From contig JBBPFI010000005.1 in NCBI GenBank assembly GCA_037974965.1, positions 1,116,001 to 1,180,000 of the forward strand: a stretch of DNA of 64,000 nt, read 5' to 3'. Source of the DNA: Dacryopinax spathularia (lineage: Eukaryota > Basidiomycota > Dacrymycetes > Dacrymycetales > Dacrymycetaceae). A program made the position numbers and the translations under genes. A model generated the notes under the pieces. It searched no databases, was not told the origin of the DNA, and saw nothing but the letters and a program-made list of their open reading frames with translations. Position 1 is the first letter of the stretch, and each line of letters starts with the position of its first letter. Of this stretch, positions 20,646-31,615 are shown piece by piece.

Positions 20646-21493
20646 ATGACCCACCCCAGCTCAACCCAGAACCTCAACAAAGCCGTCTCGGCGCATCTCG
20701 CCAAAGGCCAGAATCTTCGGACTGCTATAACGATGGTCGAGTTCGAGAATTCGCTCGCCCAGCAAGTAGAGGAAGCGAGGACCGACTCAGAAGTAGCCGA
20801 AGCGTATGGTATGCTTCTTCTTCTGCTCTAGTTGGGTTGGTACGGTATGTTGAGAGTGCTAAGCGAGGTGGAAAATGGGCGCAAAGGGGCTGAAGGAGAG
20901 GCTGTTGGGGGAGTTGTTTGCTCCTGCCGGGGCTGTGGAGGTTGTGGAGGTTGATGATGACGACGATGATGAAGGCGAAGATGAGGCGAAGAGCGAGCAT
21001 TCGCAGTTGGAGTGGACGCCGTCCCCATCGTCCCCATCTGTTCCTGGGAATGGGGTCGAGGGGCAGAACGCAGGCGCAGCTGGTAGGTAGATATATGCGC
21101 ATGTATACCTGCCATAACTCACACTTGCAGGATCGTCCTTTGCTCTGACGAGCAATGCCAACGTACGAACCCCTTTCCCACGCTCATAGAAAAGCGCCAC
21201 TCACCCCACTCCGACAGTCCAGCTCGTTGTCCACCTTATCCCCGACGTCTGTCTCAGATCACCATCAACCGCCCACATCGCCCACTGAGCCAGCCCCATC
21301 CTCCCCTCAAGCCCGTAGCCCAGACGGCCGCTTTACTACCACCAGCGCCCGCCGCCGCCATTTCACCCCCCAAGAACTCGACCAGATCGCCGCCTGGAAG
21401 AAAGAGAACAACTTAGAAAGCAACGATTGGAAAGCTCTTCAGGAGGCGGTTCGTACTCCCTTTCTTCCCCACGCATACACAGTACAGTATTGA
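20646..21493 (+). CDS. Unknown acidic/Ser-Pro-rich protein
   Basis: Exon 1 (20646-20808) encodes MTHPSSTQNLNKAVSAH, then a helical stretch with ITMVEFENSLAQQVEEA. A 55 nt intron (GTATGC...CTAAG) leads to exon 2 at 20864, encoding RWKMGAKGLKERLLGELF, then a run of acidic residues (EVDDDDDDEGEDEA). A further exon probably encodes a Ser/Pro-rich linker ending HFTPQELDQIAAWKKEN. The second intron is uncertain: the frame match needs the donor near 21083 and an acceptor near 21152. The 3' end is therefore approximate. No domain recognised; possibly a small regulatory or complex-assembly protein. Confidence 0.5.
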
Positions 21494-22835
21494 CCATAGG
21501 TTGTATGCGGTAGATACCTAGCCTGACGCGTATGGACCGCAAGGACTTAAGCAGGGTGTACAGCCGACAGCGGAAGCATGCTCTGGAGCGAGGCGACTCC
21601 TGGCCCTATTGATGCTGTTCGGCCTGATCTGCAGACCGCAGCATACTTAGTGTTCATCCCGTGGGTGGTTCGTTCATGCTTGGGCTATGCCACGAGCCGT
21701 TCAAGTCGGACACTTACCTTGCCCACCAGACGTGGGTGTTTTGCTTCCCTTCCTCTGTTTACGCTGCCAGGATTGTACCATCCCTCGTTGATCGACTCTT
21801 GCTCATCACATCTTTCCGGTCCATGCATCCTACCACCGAAATGTGTTGTTAACCTGCTACCTTCGCCAGCGTAGCGTTTCCCAGCCCTTGTGTCAAGAGT
21901 CAAAATAGAACTCAACCTGATCCCCTATCTTCTTTGGTGGGGTGTACGCTCTCAGTGCCGCAGCGCGCATGGCACTGCATAGGAATGGATTTATAGTCAA
22001 GTAGAAAGCTACTACCACGCGGATCGAATGCCTTTGGGAGCACATCATCAAGCAAGAGTATCCCGACGCCACGCTCAGGCTCTTCCGGCCGGTCCGGGCG
22101 AGTCGATAGGATCCTCCCACCCTCCGCTTCCCCCTCTCCCTACTGTATAATTATCACTGCCTCGTATCCTAATCTGGTGTCCTGTAACGGTGTATCACTC
22201 CAGGCCAATGAGGAGACCGAATCCGATGTATTCGGCATATCATTTATTAAATGAGGCAAAACGCAAACCATACAGGGCGCTCTTTAATCCCTTGCGCGCC
22301 TTTTCCTTCACCCGTTGCTCTCACAAGAGAAAACCATAGGAGCGATCTCAGCCACCGCGCCTCGTGTTGGAAGCCGGACCACGCCCAATTGGGCACCCCA
22401 GTGTCCATCGGACGCTGAAGCCCTGGAAGGATCTGCACCCCGTGACGACCATCCAGGGAACCGTAAGTCGGTCAGAGCTCCAACCTTCTTGACAGCAGGC
22501 CATTCCTCGAGTGATCCTGGATCGGTACTGGTCGTCGCTGGCGGCCGGCCAGGATCGCCTTCGTCTGCGGCTCTCTCAGTAGTGATCAGCACGCTCCCTT
22601 CCCCTCCTGCCGGAGGGCTTGCCGAGGTAGAGGACTGTCTGAGGATGACGAGACAATGGAGAAGACGTCGTAGGACTGCGCATGCACAGGTCCAGAGCCA
22701 AGCCACGTCCAACCGGTTGCATTAAACTTCCGACTCGAGGATGTGTAGTGCTCGAGAATCTCTGCATACAAGGAATCTCTTTCGCCGAACGTTCCGAGTC
22801 GCCATACGCCTTTCCATGGCGTCGTGCTGAGACTG
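21494..22835. other. Intergenic region, no gene supported
   Basis: About 1.3 kb. Two frames of 134-136 codons near 22308-22725 overlap antiparallel and are both low in conserved pattern; neither looks real. The part nearest 22836 should hold the 3' end of the kinase gene. Confidence 0.35.
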
Positions 22836-25800
22836 TTATACCAATGGGTCTCCGTTTGGGAAATACTGTTGGATAGCGCTCTTGAGATCTCGGAGGAGCA
22901 GGGGCTTGGGTAGAAAGTGGTCCGCTCCTGCCTCCTGGCATTCCGTCCGAGATTCCGAGGAAACATTCGCGGTCAACGCTATGATAGGTAGGCGGGATGA
23001 GGACGACATTTGCTTCTCGAAAGCTCGTATTCGCCGCGTACATTCGAAGCCGTTCATTACTGGCATCCTACGGAAGGGTCAGATTTAGCATCGTCGTGGT
23101 CCAACCCTATCATTCAAGAAAGCTTACTGGCAATCCATGAGGGCCAGGCCGTATTTGTCCCTATTTGTGGTAACCATGTCCAGTGCGATCTGCCCATTTT
23201 CGGCGACGTCGCATCGATAGGACATTTTCTGGAGAAGCCGCACGCCCAACTTCTGGTTGACCTGAAACAGACCATTAGACGTCGATAAGACACTAGATCT
23301 GTCCACGTACGAGGTTATCCTCGACCAGGAGGATGTGCTTAGCGCCAGGCGACGTAGGTGGAGTGCTCGTGGCCGCTGGAGGGGTGGCGGGCTGAACTTG
23401 AATCGGCTGGGTCTCCGGAGAACTTGGGGAACTGGCAACAAAGTGTACCCTTTTTTCACTAGAAGGCAATGGTGGTCTCCGCGTTACCGGTTCCAACGGG
23501 TTCAGAACTCGGGTGCTGTCTTCCCAGTATACGGACACATGGGCTTGAGTGTCGGGATCATCCGCAAGCAAAGGTGGTGACATGAGGGGTGTAGAGGGCT
23601 TCACTATCCCTTCTCTCAGGCTGCGGACGAGATCTTAAAGTACGACCGGCCGGCGGAGAAGGCCCACTCTGCCTGAGTGCTTCAGTAGTCGGATCACGGC
23701 TGGTCCCGTCTCGTTCCCGACGTCATCGTAGAGCACGTACGCCGCCATCTTGTCTTCCAAGCCAGCAGTTTGGAGTGACAGCTGAAGGACGTAATCAAGT
23801 AGCCATGGTGCCCATGCAAGGCATTCCATATCAATCAACAGTCGCTCAGGCTCACTCAGACTGGGTTGTTTTGCTCGAAGCTGATGATCGAGCTCGATTT
23901 GTTGAATCGAAAATCCGCGTTTCTCAAGATGGTCTTTGTACACGTTGTAGGTCTTCGCACTCCGAACGGCGACGGCTACGTTGACCGGTTTCTCGATGGG
24001 GGCTGAAGGATTACGCTGTGAAGGAGTTGGCATCTCCTCCGCACCGGCGAAAGCCGGGATACGCATGGTGAAATCGCTGCCCACGCCAATCTTCGACCAG
24101 ACTTCGATCGACCCGCCCATTCGCTCGCAGAGCTGCTTGCTAATTGCCAGCCCCAGGCCGGCACCGGTGTGCGAGCGGGTGAGAGAGGTGTCGGCCTGCC
24201 GGAAGGGCTCGAAGATGGTGGACCGGGATTCTGCGGGGATGCCAATACCGCTATCTCGAACCGAGATGGCCAAATGAGGCTGAGAGGCGTGTTTGGGTTG
24301 TTCGACCGTGACTCGGACGAGCACGTATCCCTCTTCTGTGAACTTGAGCGCGTTACTGTCGTCCCCCGTCAGGACACCATATACTGATGACTGACATACA
24401 GTGGCATACCTGATGAGGTTCATGGACGACCCGTGTCGTGTACACTTCATCGAGCCGAACATGCACCGGTACAGCCTCATCCACCACCAAGAGCAACTCG
24501 ACATGCTTTTCCGGCGGCACCCGCACAGCTGCGTCTTCCTCTGCGGCCTCGCCGCTGCTGTCCATCGCACGGTTCCTCGCCAACCTGCGCAGCTGCTGCT
24601 CTGTCATCCGGTGCGGAACAGCGCACGATTGAAGCACGCGATGGACCAGTGGACGGATCTCCACTTCCGTGGGACGGGCGAGGGCTTCACGCGAATCTTG
24701 CTCTAGCCTCGAGAAATCAAGGACGTTGCTGTATCGAACATCAGATCATGCTGCAGAATGATACAGTGCGGCGAAAGCGTACTTCGTAATCAGCTGGATA
24801 GAAACGCATCCCATCCTGATAGCCTCCAAGAACGTCGCCTGCTCCTCCGTCAGCTTAGTCTGCAGCAACAACTCGGTATATCCTGAAATCGCATGCAGCG
24901 GCGTCTATTCACTCCCTTTAGTGCACTCTACTGGTAGGAAGGACGGGAAAGCACGCACCCGGATCTCATGGCTCGCGACGCTAATAAACTCACTCTTGAT
25001 CTGGTTTGCCCGCTCGAACGCCTCTTTCTCCGCGATCGCCTTCCACAGCCTTCTCTTGGTGAATATCGTCTCTGCGAGCCGATTCCGACTCTGCGTGATG
25101 AGATGTGCGAGCAATGCGTAGCTCAGGACATAGGTCGCGATCGCCATTACGACGATGAGGAGTGCGAGGTCGGACTTGACGACGGTGCTGCTGTGTGGGG
25201 GAGGGATGGGCGTCCATATTGTGCCTGACCAAATGCCGAAAAAATGCATGCCGCTTATGCCTGTCGGGCCTAGGATCGAGATGGCCGCTTGTCGCCACGC
25301 GTTCGGCTCGGATGGGAGATAGAGGACCACGAAGATGTTCGTTATGATGCCGAATGCCAGGCTGAGCAGGACGTAGGGCCAGTACCACGCAAAGACGCCA
25401 TCCATCGTCATCCCGAGCATAGCGGAGAAATGCATCACCCAGACCATCACTCCCAGTACGCATCCTTTGAGCAATACAGCGGGTGTAAGGGACAGGACCG
25501 CGTCCCAAAACAGAGAACCCAGGAATGTAGACCCACCAGGTAGGCGCTGGACGCGTTTTGCCCGCGCGCGGGAAGCGGCGGAGGGCTGATGGTCGGGATG
25601 CGTCCAGAGGTCGGCTGTACTGCCGGAGTTTGACCAGTCTGCACCACTTGGGGGAGGACCACCAGAGACGCTGGAGGCTGACGAATACGAGCCGGAACGG
25701 TGAGAGGAGCGTTCTTTGTCGAAGACGCCGAATGCTCCTGCTGGTACGGGGCCCGCATCAGAAAGAGGAAGGTCAGGAGGGAGGGAAGATGTAGGGGAGG

Positions 25801-26839
25801 CGTAGCGCTTCGCCAAGGCTGCTTTCGGGTCGGTTCGAGCCAGGCCAGCGAGGTCCAACCCGAGCACCGGGTGATCGGACAAAGGAAGAGGAGGCGGCTC
25901 CTCCACGCCGGGCGTGCCAGGATCGCGTAGCACGGCACTGGCCGGTCTGCGTCGGAGCGCACCGGGAATGGCAAAATCGCCCAGACTTCCATCGACCGAT
26001 CCGCGACCAGAACCTTCCTCCATCTCCCCCAAGCCCATCCCACCAGGAGTATCACCCTCTTCCTTCCCCCCCTTTTCACCCTCTCCCTCCTGCGGTAGAG
26101 GCATAAGCGGTAAATCCAACTCCTCTTCAGAGCCATTCAGCCCTCTCATCCCACCCAGCCCTCCGGGCCCCGGATGCAACGAGAACTTTCCCCCTCTTGA
26201 GGAAGACGTGGTCCGTCGTTTTCGGAATTCAGCGAGGAGGAGGTCGGAGGCGAGGACGAGGAAGGTGGTTGTGATCATTCCTGCGCCGGCGAGGAGGGCT
26301 GAGGGGGTGTGGTATGTTACCGGGATACCGATGTTCATTGCTGTCCGTCCCAGCTGGGATTAGCTTGATCCCACAGAGAGCCAAAGCAATACAAGCTGAG
26401 AGGAAAGAACAGAGAGGGGGCGGAAGACCAGGAGGCTGCCGGCAGAAGGGGACGTCGACGACGACGAAGAAGAAGGAGAAGAGAGTGCGATGAGAGGTAG
26501 CGCACCAAGCATCTTGACCCAATGCATACCCCAAACCGCCGTTCCCGCCAACGAGAAACTCGCCACTCCCAACCATGCCAGCTTGTCCCTAAGCCGATGG
26601 GTAGTACTGACTTGAAGCACTAATTGGGTGGCCGTGTACGCGCCGAGGATGGCACTGAGGTAGGAGGCGAAGAGCATGGGGGTGTTCCAGGAGCGGGTTA
26701 AGGGATAGAGTGGGGTGGAAGACGGGTAGAGGGAGAGGATGTGGGGCGGGGGCGGTGGGGACGGGACGGAGGGGACATGTGGCAAGGCGGGGAGGGCGGG
26801 GAAGGTGGTGTTGAGCAAGTTGCGGATGGGGATGTACAT
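22836..26839 (-). CDS. MHYT-domain hybrid histidine kinase, copy 1
   Basis: Minus strand, about seven exons, roughly 1,150-1,200 aa. Starts MYIPIRNLLNTTF (26839). The N-terminal multi-pass membrane sensor has three MHYT-like motifs in degenerate form: GMHWVKML, VMHFSAML, GMHFFGIW, each in a hydrophobic helix; a long Ser/Gly/Pro-rich loop separates the first from the rest. Then HisKA with SHEIRTPLHAISGY (formed across an intron at about 24900), HATPase_c with NALKFTEEG, DSGIGIP, GAGLGLAI, a ~110 residue receiver-like segment without the usual acidic pocket, and a true C-terminal receiver: ILLVEDN, ALMDCQMPVMNG (phospho-Asp), IIALTA, KP. MHYT domains are proposed metal/gas sensors (family knowledge). 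A paralogue lies head-to-head at 31616. Confidence 0.9.
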
Positions 26840-27157
26840 CTTGTTTTGCTGCCCACGGGAGGCTGTTTGCAGTCCAGGAATTAGCAAAACGAGCAGTCGA
26901 GCGCTTCTGAGCGAGCTTCAGCGGCACGCGCTCAAACCACGGGGTAGAGGAGCAGAGCGAGTGGTCGACAGCAGACACGAGCAATCAGACGACGAGCTCA
27001 ACCGAGCTGCCGACGGCCCAAAACTCCATGCCTTTGCTGACAAACGCATCGAAGGCGACTCTTCTGCTAGCAGCGGGGAGGTAAGAGCGCGTTCGGATGC
27101 GATGACCAGGTCGAGGTGGATGACCGCAAAGCATGATCTCAAGGGTGTGGAAAAGTT
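26840..27157. promoter_or_regulatory. Upstream of kinase copy 1, bordering the transposon
   Basis: Only ~320 bp separate the kinase start from the first possible transposase start. Either the kinase promoter is very short, or the transposon has displaced upstream sequence. I could not find a terminal inverted repeat that fixes the transposon edge here. Confidence 0.4.
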
Positions 27158-28572
27158 GTGCGATCATCCACGAAAGGAGGTTGCATTCAGGGCCCTGGTG
27201 ACGCGTTCGGCTGCCGCATCTCTCTGCTTGACCACCATCTTGTCTGTATGGCTCGCTTCTCTACATTGTCTGCAGATCAACAACACTCTGTCCTCAGGCA
27301 TCATCGGCTTCTGCTCTCTGCTGCTCAACTGGTCCTGTCAGCTGGTGCTGGTGCTGCGGCTACCTACTATCGGAACACCTATCTGAACAAGCAGAAGCAG
27401 CATACCTCGGTCCTTTCTGGTCGACAATGGGTTGAAGAGCTTTTGCAGGGCAATCCAGCACGGATCTACAATGCTCTGGGCATGCACAAGCATGTTTTCC
27501 GACGTCTTTGTCTTATGCTAAGAGAGCGGGCCGGTCTTGGCCGGACAAAGTATGTTGAGCTTGTCGAGCAAGTCGCTATCTTCCTCCGGATCGTCCGGGC
27601 TGGTGATTCCAACCGGTCTGTTTGTGAGCGGTTCCAACGGAGTGGTGATACTATATCACGGTATGTACACCTCTTCTTGAGTATGCCCTCTGGCTGATCT
27701 TGCTGCAGGATGTTCTATCGTGTCCTGAATGCTCTGCTTTCACCTGCAGTCTATAATCTCTACGTCCGGCTTCCACCATCCTCGACTCCACTCGAAGTCC
27801 GACTCCAGCCCAAGTGGTATCCTTTCTTCAAGGACTGTATCGGTGCAATCGATGGGTCGCATATCGATGTCACTCCACCAGTTGCTGAGCAGGCTCGCTA
27901 TCGAAACCGAAAGGGTGGCGTGACGCAGAATGTCCTTGCGGCCTGCACCTTCGACATGCGGTTCTGCTATGTGATGAGCGGTTGGGAGGGTAGCGCAGCA
28001 GATGGTAGACTGTGGTCGGATGCACGTATGCATGACCTCCGCGTCCCACAAGGCAAGTACTATCTGGCAGATGCGGGCTTCACAACCTGTGATGCCCTTT
28101 TAATGCCATACCGTGGGGTGCGCTATCATCTCAGAGAATGGACTGTGGTAAAGCAAAGGTATGTCATCTGTACACTGCTGAGCTATACTCACCAGTATAC
28201 AGACCGCAAAATCCAGAAGAGCTTTTCAACCTCCGTCATTCGCAAGCACGAAATGTGATTGAGCGGATCTTTGGTGTCTTCAAGAAGCGGTTCGCAATTC
28301 TGCGCCATGGCTGCGAGTATCCTATCGAAACTCAAGCCCGTGTGGTGAATGCCTGTGCTGTCATTCACAATTTCATCCGTACCTATGACCCGGACGATTT
28401 GGCCGAAGAGCTTGAGGGAGAGGCAGAGGAGCCGCAGGCATACAGTGCAAGCCTTGCTGAGTCGGAGCACGCTTCGGCTGCAGAGAAGGCACGAGCATCA
28501 GCACAACGGGATGCAATTGCAGCAGAGATGTGGGCAAGCTATCAGGCAGAGTTAGACCGACGTGGAAGGTAG
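27158..28572 (+). CDS. Harbinger transposase (HARBI1-like DDE nuclease)
   Basis: Three exons, 27158-27660, 27709-28158, 28203-28572, 440 aa (410 if the start is the Met at 27248, MARFSTLS). Introns are 48 and 44 nt (GTATGT...GCAG; GTATGT...ACAG) and keep frame. N-terminal ~150 residues are the helix-turn-helix region found in Harbinger nucleases (VEQVAIFLRIVRAG, VCERFQRSGDTISR). The DDE_Tnp_4 catalytic triad is present: Asp in GAIDGSHI, Asp in YYLADAGF, Glu in NVIERIFGVFK. It cuts and inserts DNA together with the Myb-like partner (family knowledge). The C-terminal 60 residues are acidic then Ala-rich. No damage seen. Confidence 0.9.
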
Positions 28573-28576
28573 ATAG

Positions 28577-29741
28577 CTATGGATGCAACTGATAATCTAC
28601 ACTATCCAGACCCATCCCAAACAAACTCTGTGACAGACCAGTGGAGTGTGGAGGTCCTGGAGTCAGCTGGGACCGCAACCACTCAGTCCTGAGCCCCGAG
28701 TCAGTACTCCCCATATACACATCCACCGCTGAGATATCCTGCCGAAAGAGCGTCATTCCGGCAATGACCTCTTGCCTTGTCAATCCCTCTTCAGCTTGCA
28801 ACCGTTGGACCGCCTCTCTCCGACGCTCTGGTGAACTCTGAATACGGGAGGAACCTTCAGCAGATGCAGTGTTGGCAAGTGCATCGACAACCATCTGCAT
28901 CGTGTTCTCCATTGCAGTGCTGATTGCAAAAAGCCCTGCTGTACCGGACTTGCGGAGGCGGGCCGGTTTGTCATCAGGAGCTGAAAGAGGTGACGAGGCT
29001 CGCTTCCGCTTGGGTGCTGGAGTGGCCACTGGGGCATCATCCTGTCCAATGTGTTTTAACAACTGAGAGGCATAGGAAGAAACCGGTGCATACCTCAGAC
29101 TCGCTCCGGTGATCGGGAATTGCACCAAAGTCCGGCCAACTTGGGCTCCGTCTGCCATGCTCCCCATCATGTCCGGTCACCTCGTTCTCTGCTCCGCTCT
29201 CTCCCTCTTGAGTACTGGGTCGGAAGACATGTTCACCAGTGGCTATCGTATCCTTGGTGAGAAGGGCCATGGAGTCGTAGAGTGGAAATGGTTTTTTCCT
29301 CCATGGTTTGATTTGTGGATGCGACTTGATGGCCTTCTCCCAGGTATCTGGCTCAGCAGTAACCCGTTGGTTGGCTTCATCCCAGCCAAAGCCAGAGAAC
29401 TTGAGAGGGTCACGCAGGTCTCGTACGATCCGATACTGGCCTTTGAGCTATAGTATATCAGTATGATGCTCCGAGGCATGAGCAAATTTGCGCACCCTCT
29501 GCCAGCGAGCCTTGCAATGCTCTACTGTCTTGGGCACAGTCGGCTTCAGAACAGACAGCACCTCCACAACTCGCAGCCAGACAACTGTCTTCCATCCACT
29601 CTGCGCCTGGTTCCCCCTTTCCATCTCCAGCACCAATTGCCGGACCATCTCAGCCTCGTCCTCAGCAGTCCATTCCGCCTTATCCTCCTTCACCCCCTCT
29701 TCCTCCGGTGCTTTCTGTGCTTTCTTTCGCTTGGCAGCCAT
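28577..29741 (-). CDS. Harbinger Myb/SANT-like accessory protein
   Basis: Three exons on the minus strand. Exon 1 (from 29741) encodes MAAKRKKAQKAPEEEG, then WTAEDEAEMVRQL and KTVEHCKARWQRV, the tryptophan-bounded helices of a Myb/SANT-like DNA-binding domain (Myb_DNA-bind_3 type). Exon 2 continues LKGQYRIVRDLRD and SGFGWDE, which complete this family's domain. Exon 3 holds a basic stretch (PAPKRKRASSPL), a likely nuclear signal, and a helical C-terminus (LQAEEGLTRQEVIAGMTLF). In Harbinger elements this protein brings the nuclease into the nucleus and binds the transposon ends (family knowledge). Intact as far as I can read. Confidence 0.85.
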
Positions 29742-31615
29742 TGCTCTTCGGTGCTGGGAGAGGATAGACTTTTGAGGGAGGGAAGAGATAGCAGTACAGG
29801 GTATGTGAAGTCAGAGGAGATCGTCGAGAAAGTGGTTGACCGCTGTTTCTCAAAAGGGACCATGATCTGACGCGGTCATGGCCTTGATCCCGTGCGGTCA
29901 AGGGTCGCCGAACGGTCCGTCAACCTCTGGAGATTGCACGACCTCGACCTCGACCTCGATCTGGCAGATCACGCATGATCTCGTGCATCCGAACGGCCTC
30001 TAACCCTACACCAGGGGCCGTCTCCCACTCGAACTCCTTGTGGACGCGCTGGGAGAGGCGTCCACCCGAATTCCGCCAAAAGGGCGCCCTGAGCAGACGC
30101 GGATCCGCGTATGTGGAGAGCTCAAGGACAGAAAGGGTCTTGTTCTTGGGTCTGCCTAGATGGGGAGGGGTCTGGCTGGCTAGTATTATCACCGGTCATA
30201 AAATGCTGATAATAGTATATATTAGCAATCTATTCTATTACATGCTACTATCCTATGCTGCCTACCAATACCACGGATGATAAACTCCTATCATATTTGT
30301 GAGCAAAGAAATGCCACATGAGTGTTGCACTTACATGGTGGTGGGAGGAGAGCAAGATGAAAATCACTAAGTCCACAAAGCGCGCTACCCAACGCGTCGC
30401 ACAGATCACGTGTACCTTGATTTTGCGGGTCTGATCTGGGTCTTCAACCCTTTTCGCCAAATCTCGAAGACCCTAACCCTCCGAGCGGAAATCGGCTGGA
30501 CCGTCCATGCCGGAACCGTAGACAGCCCATCCGGGCGGAGTCCTGTCGGAACTTGGCTTGCGGTGTAGGGCTAGATGCTGACCCGAGAGTCGGATGACAG
30601 CTGGGACAAGCGCCGAGATTAGGACTGTATGAGCCAGCGGGGCCCAAACCCGGGTCTGAAAGGGCCGGCGAATATGGGCGTGGGCGTGGGAGTCCGATAT
30701 CGCAGTTTTGTGGGGTCGGGTCTTCGGCGCAGATATGAAGAGTCCTGAGACCGTCAGGGTTATATATGCCGTACAGTCAAGACATTCGCGAAGAACTAGC
30801 AGACAGCAGGGCGGGATTTGCGAAGTTGACGTCGATTGTCACTCACTCTTTGGTTGAAGGAGAGAAAGACAAGGAGCACAGCCACGCTCCATGGGTTCTG
30901 AGCATTATGTAAGCGTTCTAAATCGGGCTACAATCTCGTCCACATCAAGATCTCTGGTGCAACGCCGCGCTTCTCCTCGAAGCAGACCTCGAGTTGCTCC
31001 TTTCAGTCTCGCACTCACGCTTCTATGGTCTTCCGCCGGCGGCCTTGCAGTCACCTCACCTTCAGAACGTGACAAACCCCCGATGCGTTATCCCTTCAGC
31101 TGCCCGATCTCTGATCCGCAATAAGGGTCCATCGTATTCATTGACCGGGCGGAACGGCGAGACACCAGCCAGGCGCGGGAATCCCTCCCCGCGGCTGACT
31201 GCCCCTTTGCACATGCAGGCCGCCCTGCGATAGGCTCAGTGGCCCTGACAGTTGGAGGAAGGCATCCGCTCAGCGAGGTGAGGGGTGTTGGTCAGCGGTG
31301 GTTGGTGCATATGTAGGGTTATTGGGCCGAAGAGTGCCGACCGACTGCCTTATTCCTGTCCATCAAAGCGGAGGATGCCGCGCTGCTGAGTCTTTGATCG
31401 CTGGATGCCGTGCGGGGACGTCTTTCTTTCCTGACTTTGATCGTCCTTGGCTTCTCTCTACTTGGTCGCTGTCATCTGCGAGTCTGCTGCTCGTCGTCTT
31501 CCCTCCCGTCGGCCTGGCGTACTAGCCGTCGCTGCCCTCTGGCTTCTCAGGCGATAACCCCTCCCGCACACCGACGTCCTGTCCTCTTACCCCTCCCTGG
31601 CGGCGACCCTCCAAG
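29742..31615. other. Intergenic region between transposon and kinase copy 2
   Basis: About 1.9 kb. A minus-strand frame at 29920-30192 has balanced composition and could be a stray coding fragment (see findings). An AT-rich patch at about 30183-30300 contrasts with its surroundings. The last 250 bases are C/T-rich and should hold the kinase copy 2 promoter. Confidence 0.4.

Larger units (their letters stand above)
26840..30200. mobile_element. PIF/Harbinger DNA transposon (edges uncertain)
   Basis: Core 27158-29741 carries the two genes that define this superfamily, in convergent order: a DDE nuclease (plus) and a Myb/SANT-like protein (minus), with stops 5 bp apart. Both look intact, so the element may be young. 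The listed outer edges are limits only: I could not find matching terminal inverted repeats or the expected 3-bp target duplication by eye. The transposase introns use GTATGT donors, unlike the GTRCGY majority of host genes here. Confidence 0.85.

Noticed and set aside
22308-22725. Antiparallel frames of 134 and 136 codons
   Set aside because: Each is the shadow of the other and neither has a recognisable motif; the kinase gene ends upstream of them at 22836.
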